Positions 6,233-11,364 of a stretch of DNA of 11,364 nucleotides are shown one piece after another. The notes under the pieces are model-generated. The model was not told the DNA's origin. It worked only from the letters and a program-made list of their open reading frames with translations, and ran no database searches. A program made the position numbers and the translations under genes. Origin of the DNA: DASQDN01 sp035630195 (GTDB lineage Bacteria; Acidobacteriota; Terriglobia; Bryobacterales; Bryobacteraceae); the NCBI GenBank assembly GCA_035630195.1, contig DASQLD010000519.1:1-11364 (forward strand), given 5' to 3'. The stretch's first letter is position 1. Each line of letters starts with the position of its first letter.

Positions 6233-7401
6233 CCAACTGGCATACTCTTGCTTTTCGAGTACTTGTAACTACTCTTATCGCGCTGGTATTTTCCGCCTGT
6301 GGTACAAAAACGACTCCGAAGGCAGAAGCGGCAGCGATTCGCAATCCAATGGAGATAACGCCGGGTGCGGATCTTACAAAGCAAATCAAAATCGGTCAGC
6401 CGCAATCGGAGCTTGTGAGTTCCACTCTTCGCGTCGCCGGTCGTGTCGAGGCTGACGGTACTCGTATGGCGCGTATCAGCGCTCCGGTTACGGGTCGCAT
6501 CCTCGAACTCAAGGTCATCGAAGGGCAGCACGTCAGTAAGGGAGAAGTGCTCGCCCGAATCTACAGCACCGAGTTGTCTGGAGCCCAGTCCGAGTTTCTA
6601 AAGGCCCACTCGGAGCGTCAGGTCGCCGAACGGGCAGTCAGTCGCGCGAAGCAACTTCTGGATGCAGGTGTGATCGGTTCCGCTGAGTTGCAACGGCGCG
6701 AAGCCGAGCTGCAACAAGCTACAGCCGATCTGTCGGCAGCGCGCGAACGGCTCCGTGTGCTCGGCATGCAGGATGACGGAATAACCACGCTGCAGAACAG
6801 TCGTACACTCAGTTCGATCACCGACATCGTTTCGAGCATCGACGGAATAATGCTCGAGCGCAAAGCTACGATCGGACAGATCGTTCAGGCTGTTGAGCCG
6901 GTCTTTGTGATCGCCGATCTGTCGCATGTCTGGCTCGTAGCCGATGTGCCGGAGCAGAGCGCAGGGCATATCGAGGTGGGCAAGCTGGTGCGTGCTGAAA
7001 TACCGGCGCTGCCGGGTCAAAAGATCACCGGGAAGCTATCGTTTGTCAGCGCAATGGTGAATCCTGAGACGCGCACTGTCACCACGAGGATGAACCTGCC
7101 GAATCCTACAAGAATTTTCAAGCCGGCCATGCTCACCACGATGACTTTGATCGATGGATCTGAGCAGCGGCTTGTAGTCCCCGCGAGCTCCGTCGTTCGG
7201 GAAGGCAATAACGACTGTGTTTTTGTGCAGACAGTGCCGACCACATATCTCTTGCGGCCTGTTAGCCTCGGCGAGGATCTCGGAGATAAACGGGTTGTGC
7301 TCGAAGGGGTTCGTGCAGGCGAAAAGATCGTCACCGAGGGCGCCTTTCATCTGAACAACGAGCGTAAGCGTTTGGCGCTGGGCGGTGAGGAGGGATCTTA
7401 A
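6229..7401 (+). CDS. RND efflux membrane-fusion lipoprotein (CusB/CzcB type), 390 aa
   Basis: Periplasmic adaptor that bridges the inner-membrane pump and the outer-membrane channel. Residues 1-23 form a signal peptide, and FSAC (C24) resembles a lipobox, although the -3 residue is Phe rather than Leu, so lipid anchoring is likely but not certain. Order: barrel-sandwich half around 66-108 (RISAPVTGRILELKVIEGQHVSKGEV split by a helical hairpin), alpha-hairpin about 116-180 (ERQVAERAVSRAKQLLDAG, SAELQRREAELQQATADL), second sandwich half with SSIDGIMLERKATIGQIV, then beta-barrel (VWLVADVPEQSAGHIEVGK) and membrane-proximal domain ending GEKIVTEGAFHLNNE. No Met- or His-rich metal-binding tail is seen at the N-terminus. 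The start GTG 6229 overlaps the upstream TGA, with GGGAG at 6214-6218 as ribosome-binding site. It abuts the pump gene with no gap. Confidence 0.93.
   Translation: MTNWHTLAFRVLVTTLIALVFSACGTKTTPKAEAAAIRNPMEITPGADLTKQIKIGQPQSELVSSTLRVAGRVEADGTRMARISAPVTGRILELKVIEGQHVSKGEVLARIYSTELSGAQSEFLKAHSERQVAERAVSRAKQLLDAGVIGSAELQRREAELQQATADLSAARERLRVLGMQDDGITTLQNSRTLSSITDIVSSIDGIMLERKATIGQIVQAVEPVFVIADLSHVWLVADVPEQSAGHIEVGKLVRAEIPALPGQKITGKLSFVSAMVNPETRTVTTRMNLPNPTRIFKPAMLTTMTLIDGSEQRLVVPASSVVREGNNDCVFVQTVPTTYLLRPVSLGEDLGDKRVVLEGVRAGEKIVTEGAFHLNNERKRLALGGEEGS
7388..7393 (+). promoter_or_regulatory. ribosome-binding site of the pump gene
   Basis: AGGAGG lies inside the end of the membrane-fusion gene, 8 bases before TTG 7402. 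It decides the pump start: TTG 7402 directly follows the TAA at 7399-7401, and no ATG occurs near, while the second TTG (7405) would be at 11 bases. Confidence 0.75.
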
Positions 7402-10400
7402 TTGTTGGGTTCTGTTGTCCGCACGGCGCTTACCCAGCGGATCGTGGTGGTCGTCCTGGCATTCGTCGCTCTCGGATTCGGGATTGACGCCACGCGTAAG
7501 CTTTCCGTAGACGCGTTTCCTGACGTTACCAACGTCCAGGTTCAGGTCGCAACCGAAGTGCCCGGTAGATCTCCGGACGAGGTGGAGCGTATGGTCACGG
7601 TGCCGGTGGAGATTGGCATGACCGGCCTCCCTGGTATGACCGAGATGCGATCGCAGAACGAGCCTGGTCTGTCGATTGTCACACTCGTGTTCACAGACGA
7701 GACACCACTGTACTTTGCGCGGCAGATCGTTTCCGAGCGGCTGAGCGATGTCCGCAGCCGCTTGCCGCAGGGATTAGTTCCAGTTCTCGGTCCGGTCTCT
7801 ACCGCGCTCAGCGAGGTGTACCAGTACACTCTCGAAAACCCTGCTGATGGCGAACGTGCTCTCACAAAAGAAGAACTGGTTGCGCGGCGTATCGTACAGG
7901 ATTGGGTCGCGCGGCCTTTGTTGCGCTCGATCCCCGGCGTCGCTGAGATCAACTCGACTGGCGGGTATGTCAAACAATATCAAGTCTTGGTGGACCCGTT
8001 TCGCCTTCGCTACTACCGCGTCACCATTAATGACGTATATCAGGCGCTGGCTCGTAATAATTCCAACTCGAGCGGAGGTATTCTGCCGCGTGGTCCGGAA
8101 TTCTATTTAGTTCGCGGTGTGGGTTTGATCAAAGACCTCGACGATATCCGCTCCATCGTGCTGAAGGAAGTCGGCGCTACCCCTGTCTACATTCGCGATG
8201 TTGCGGAGGTTAAATTCGGGGAAGAGGTCCGATATGGGGCGATGATCAAGGGAGGTTATACCGAAGCAGTTGGCGGTATCGTCATGATGGTCGCTGCCGG
8301 GAACGCCAAAGATATCGTTGCGCGAATCAAGGAACGCGTCGAAGAGATTAATTCCAAGGGAATGCTTCCCGATGGTCTCAGAATCGTTCCGTACTACGAT
8401 CGCTCCGAATTGGTGGACGCTGCTGTGTACACCGTCAGTAAGGTGCTCGTCGAAGGCATCGTGCTCGTCGTTATCATTCTCTTCCTATTTCTCGGCGACC
8501 TCAGATCGAGCATCATCGTTATCGCCACGCTGATTCTTACCCCGGCGCTCACATTTCTGGTAATGAATCAGTATGGAATCTCGGCAAACCTGATGTCGCT
8601 CGGTGGCCTGGCTATCGCGATCGGCCTTATGGTCGACGGATCGGTAGTAGTCGTCGAAAACGTCTTCGCCAAGCTCGGCAATGCCCGAGGTCCCGACAGG
8701 CTACGCGTTATTTACGAATCGGTGATGGAAGTAGGCACGCCGGTGATATTCGGCATCTGCATCATCATCCTCGTTTTCCTGCCGCTCATGACGCTGGAAG
8801 GTATGGAAGGAAAGATGTTTGCGCCGCTGGCCTACACAATCGCGATCGCGCTCGGAATCTCGCTGGTCTTGTCGCTCACGCTGTCCCCTGTCCTATCTTC
8901 CTATCTGCTGAAAGGCGGCCATGAGCATGACACGTTGTTTTTGCGCATTCTGAAGCGCCCTTACAACGGAGTCTTGGCATGGGCGATGCACAACGAGAAG
9001 AAAGCGATTTTTGCCGCTCTTCTCCTCTTTGCATCTTCCGTCTCCCTCTTTCCATTCCTTGGCACATCCTTTATTCCGGAGTTGAAAGAAGGAACGATTT
9101 CGCCAAACATGGATCGGGTTCCGAACATCTCGCTCGATGAATCCATTGCGATGGAAATGGAAGCCATCCGTCGACTCCGCGAACTGCCCGGTGTGACAAA
9201 GATCGTGTCCAGGCTGGGTCGCGGCGAGTCTCCTGTAGATCCTGCCGGGTACAACGAGAGTGACACGATGATTAACCTGGCGCCGGCGGAGGAACGAAAA
9301 GGAATCACGCAAGATCAGATTGCCGAGCAAGTTCGCGAACGCCTCACCACGATGCCAGGCGTAAACATGGTAATGGCGCAACCCATTTCCGATCGCGTCG
9401 ATGAGATGGTTACCGGCGTCCGGGCCGACATCGCAGTAAAAGTATTTGGCGACGACCTCGGAACTCTCATCGCCAAAGCAAATGAAGTGGCTCGCGTTGC
9501 GCAGCAGATCGAGGGTACCGGCGATATCAAGGTGGATCGTGTCATCGGTCAGCAAAACCTCACGGTCACCATCGATCGCCAGGCGATCGCACGGCATGGT
9601 CTCAACGCCTCCGATGTACACGATGTCATCGAGGCCGCCGTCGGCGGGAAAGCTGCTACGGAGATCTACGAGGGCGAGCGTCGATTCCAGGCCGTCGTGC
9701 GATTCCCCGAGCATCTGCGCAGCAGCATACCGGAGATTCGCAAGATTCTCATCACCGCTCCCGATGGCGAACAGATGCCGCTGGAAAGTCTGGCTCGCAT
9801 CGACCTGGTACAGGGCGCGTCCCAAATCAAGCGCGAGATGGCGAAACGTCGAATTGTCATCGGTATTAACGTCCGTGATCGCGACCTCGGCGGCTACGTT
9901 GCCGAATTGCAGCAGAAGGTCAGGAGGCAGGTTGCTCTGCCCTCTGGCTACTACTACGAATGGGGCGGGCAATTCCAGAACATGGAACGCGCCCGTAGGC
10001 ACCTCATGATCATCGTTCCCATCACGATTGCCGCAATCTTCTTTCTATTGTTCCTGCTCTTCCGGTCGATACGATTCGCGGCGCTGATCATCCTAGTACT
10101 CCCGTTCGCATCCATCGGCGGCATTGCTGCGCTGTTCGTTTCGGGAGAGTATCTCTCGGTCCCTGCGTCCGTTGGATTCATTGCCCTCTGGGGAATCGCC
10201 GTACTGAATGGCGTCGTGCTCGTTTCCTACATCCAGAATCTTCGGCAGGCCGGCAAGGGTCAACTGGAAGCAATCATGGAGGGCGCGAAAGTGCGTTTTC
10301 GTCCTGTTATGATGACCGCAACGGTTGCAGCCCTCGGATTGGTTCCATTCCTGTTTGCGACCGGGCCCGGATCGGAAGTGCAGCGCCCGTTGGCGATTGT

Positions 10401-10530
10401 TGTCATCGGAGGCTTGGTGAGTTCCACGTTACTCACGCTGATCATCGTGCCTATTCTGTACCGCTGGTTCGAGCCCAAGGATTTACTGCCACAGATCGAG
10501 GAACCTATGGAAGCTTTCAGTAGCCATTAG
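7402..10530 (+). CDS. heavy-metal efflux RND pump (CusA/CzcA family), 1042 aa
   Basis: Inner-membrane proton-driven pump of the HME-RND family. Its length is normal (CusA is about 1047). TM1 spans about 11-30. The first periplasmic loop includes DAFPDVTNVQVQV and STGGYVKQYQVLVDPFRLRYY, hallmarks of this family. TM2-TM6 run from about 335, with the proton-relay helix SLGGLAIAIGLMVDG (D412) followed by VVVVEN (E419). TM7 is near 535-553, the second loop opens with GTSFIPELKEGTISPNMDRVPN, and TM8-TM12 run from about 868 to 1025. The TM4 motif is nearer CusA (Cu/Ag) than CzcA, which usually reads LGALDFGLIVDG. At the place of CusA Met573 this protein has Asn569 with Met570 next to it. The exported metal therefore cannot be assigned. 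The start is TTG 7402. It is the last gene of the operon and ends one base from the extended stop of the convergent gene. Confidence 0.95.
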   Translation: MLGSVVRTALTQRIVVVVLAFVALGFGIDATRKLSVDAFPDVTNVQVQVATEVPGRSPDEVERMVTVPVEIGMTGLPGMTEMRSQNEPGLSIVTLVFTDETPLYFARQIVSERLSDVRSRLPQGLVPVLGPVSTALSEVYQYTLENPADGERALTKEELVARRIVQDWVARPLLRSIPGVAEINSTGGYVKQYQVLVDPFRLRYYRVTINDVYQALARNNSNSSGGILPRGPEFYLVRGVGLIKDLDDIRSIVLKEVGATPVYIRDVAEVKFGEEVRYGAMIKGGYTEAVGGIVMMVAAGNAKDIVARIKERVEEINSKGMLPDGLRIVPYYDRSELVDAAVYTVSKVLVEGIVLVVIILFLFLGDLRSSIIVIATLILTPALTFLVMNQYGISANLMSLGGLAIAIGLMVDGSVVVVENVFAKLGNARGPDRLRVIYESVMEVGTPVIFGICIIILVFLPLMTLEGMEGKMFAPLAYTIAIALGISLVLSLTLSPVLSSYLLKGGHEHDTLFLRILKRPYNGVLAWAMHNEKKAIFAALLLFASSVSLFPFLGTSFIPELKEGTISPNMDRVPNISLDESIAMEMEAIRRLRELPGVTKIVSRLGRGESPVDPAGYNESDTMINLAPAEERKGITQDQIAEQVRERLTTMPGVNMVMAQPISDRVDEMVTGVRADIAVKVFGDDLGTLIAKANEVARVAQQIEGTGDIKVDRVIGQQNLTVTIDRQAIARHGLNASDVHDVIEAAVGGKAATEIYEGERRFQAVVRFPEHLRSSIPEIRKILITAPDGEQMPLESLARIDLVQGASQIKREMAKRRIVIGINVRDRDLGGYVAELQQKVRRQVALPSGYYYEWGGQFQNMERARRHLMIIVPITIAAIFFLLFLLFRSIRFAALIILVLPFASIGGIAALFVSGEYLSVPASVGFIALWGIAVLNGVVLVSYIQNLRQAGKGQLEAIMEGAKVRFRPVMMTATVAALGLVPFLFATGPGSEVQRPLAIVVIGGLVSSTLLTLIIVPILYRWFEPKDLLPQIEEPMEAFSSH

Positions 10531-10531
10531 T

Positions 10532-11364
10532 CTAACGAGAGGTAACCGGCAGGCTCGCCTGCTTCCATGCGTCCCATCCACCTCGCAGCGCCCGCGCGTT
10601 CTTCCAGCCTGCCGACCTGAGTTCTCGCGCCACACGGGCGCTTGTGCCTTCGCTTGGTCAAGCACAAAGCACAGCGAGTGCGTCGTCGAAAGGGATGGCT
10701 GCTTTTCGCGCGCTCTCGACTGGCCGGTCGGGATCGACCCGAATGCTATTCCCTGGCGCTTCGGCGTCCAAAGAGCGTTCGGATCGAGCGTCGATCGCAA
10801 TTATCGGGTCGCCGTTTTCAATAGCCTCTTTGTACTCGTCGATAGTAATGATCTCGTCACTGTCGGAGACCTCTTGCTTCTCCGTCCCGCGTAGAAATAC
10901 AGGAGAGAAGCCGTGAATCAGAATCGAGCACAGAACCACCAGCGAGCAGATCGGGACCAGTTCGGTTGCGGCGCCTCGAATATCGGCAAAAACTGCCAGC
11001 AGCACAAGTAATAGCGAACTCAAGCCACGAGGTCCAAACCATGCGATCACCGCGCGATTTCTCCAAGGAGTCCTCGCCGGTAGCAGAGCAGGAATAAACG
11101 CGGCAGGGCGCGCCAAAAATACGAGGCCCGTGAAAAGAAGTGTAGTTGGCGAAAGCACGTTGAACCCTGACCACACCACAGACCCGCCGAACAGTACGAA
11201 AGCAAAGAGCAGCGCCATCTCAGCCGTAGTCTCGCCATACTCGAGAAAACAGTCGCAGAGTTGAACATCAAGCGCGGCGATGGTTAGTCCTGCCGCAAAA
11301 GCCGCCAGAAAGCCGCTGCCGTGCACGGCCTCCGCCCCGGCAAAGGCTGCGAATGCTACGCCAA
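10532..11364 (-). CDS. CPA1-type Na+/H+ antiporter C-terminus fused to rhodanese domain, with in-frame TGA (partial, possible selenoprotein)
   Basis: The frame is open at the right window edge, so the N-terminus is missing. Visible residues before the TGA number 234. The membrane part shows about six hydrophobic helices, including GAEAVHGSGFLAAFAAGL and AWFGPRGLSSLLLVLLA; the WFGPRGL signature is typical of CPA1 (NhaP-like) antiporters. A cytoplasmic rhodanese domain follows: DEIITIDEYKEAIENG, PIIAIDARSE, then ALAVLCA. There TGA (10658-10660) interrupts the frame. The same frame continues 41 codons (PSEGTSARVARELRSAG, then ALRGGWDAWKQASLPV) to TAG at 10532-10534, which is a complete rhodanese end. 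Related domains read C-x-C-P-x-E here, so the TGA stands at the second Cys. If TGA is a plain stop, the product ends at 10658 with a broken rhodanese. Alternatives are selenocysteine, a Cys-to-stop mutation, readthrough or a sequencing error. Confidence 0.85.
10627..10641 (-). promoter_or_regulatory. SECIS-like hairpin downstream of the in-frame TGA
   Basis: In the minus-strand mRNA, 16 nt after the UGA, GCGCC pairs with GGCGC around the five-base loop CGUGU. As I recall the loose bacterial SECIS consensus, it asks for a short stem, a loop of 3-14 nt with a G among its first two bases, and a loop 16-37 nt after UGA; this hairpin has its loop 21 nt after UGA and G at loop position 2. Small GC hairpins are common in such DNA, so this is supportive only. 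Confidence 0.4.
10658..10660 (-). other. in-frame TGA, candidate selenocysteine codon
   Basis: The codon context on the minus strand is CTT TGT GCT TGA CCA AGC GAA, that is L-C-A-TGA-P-S-E. UGA followed by C is known as a weak termination context. TGA is used as an ordinary stop elsewhere in the window (kinase and outer-membrane factor), so the genetic code is standard and only site-specific recoding or mutation can explain it. Confidence 0.5.

Noticed and set aside
8893..10002. Long open frame (369 codons) on the minus strand inside the pump gene
   Set aside because: It is antisense to a well-conserved RND pump, has no recognisable domain or ribosome-binding site, and long antisense frames are expected opposite codon-biased GC-rich genes.
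10549..10562. Hairpin GCAGG-CTCG-CCTGC just after the pump stop as terminator
   Set aside because: It has only a five-pair stem and no T-run on either strand, and it lies inside the continuing rhodanese coding frame, so a terminator call is not supported.
10483..10800. Minus-strand frame of 105 codons over the rhodanese region
   Set aside because: It is the shifted frame of the antiporter-rhodanese gene and overlaps the end of the pump; the conserved rhodanese residues lie in the other frame, through the TGA.
1..11364. tRNA, rRNA, CRISPR array, insertion sequence or phage genes
   Set aside because: No direct-repeat array, transposase-like frame, terminal inverted repeats or tRNA-like cloverleaf was seen on reading the window.

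Overview
The window looks like chromosomal DNA of a soil-type Acidobacteriota (Solibacter/Bryobacter-like). This is an inference from the DUF1501 gene, the GC-rich codon use, and the mix of a sigma54-type two-component system with a heavy-metal RND efflux operon; no marker gene is present to prove it. Genes are packed tightly: convergent pairs end within a few bases of each other and co-directional genes overlap by GTGA or abut.

Layout. 1-1212 (+): C-terminal part of a DUF1501 protein, open at the window edge. 1209-1553 (-) and 1691-2275 (+): two unrecognised small proteins, the second probably exported, divergent around a spacer that holds a perfect 9-bp hairpin. 2278-4754 (-): a two-component system, with a membrane histidine kinase (3654-4754) followed by an NtrC-type sigma54 activator (2278-3657) joined by a GTGA overlap. 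4755-4942: divergent control region with dyads and a good sigma54 (-24/-12) promoter pointing to the right. 4943-10530 (+): a three-gene HME-RND efflux operon (outer-membrane factor, lipoprotein membrane-fusion protein, CusA/CzcA-type pump). 10532-11364 (-): C-terminal part of a CPA1-type Na+/H+ antiporter fused to a rhodanese domain, open at the right edge.

How the parts work together. The kinase probably senses a cue at or in the membrane and phosphorylates the activator. The activator would then remodel sigma54 polymerase at the promoter at 4914-4930 and switch on the efflux operon, a logic similar to ZraSR. The promoter sits so close to the GTG of the first efflux gene that the mRNA would be almost leaderless.

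The most interesting signal is in the last gene. The rhodanese frame is interrupted by one TGA (10658-10660), exactly where this rhodanese subtype usually has the second Cys of a Cys-x-Cys-Pro motif. The same frame then continues for 41 codons of well-formed rhodanese C-terminus and stops one base from the convergent pump gene. A GC-rich hairpin lies 16 nt after the TGA and fits the loose consensus for a bacterial SECIS element. A selenocysteine-containing antiporter-rhodanese fusion is therefore a serious candidate; a simple nonsense mutation is the main alternative.
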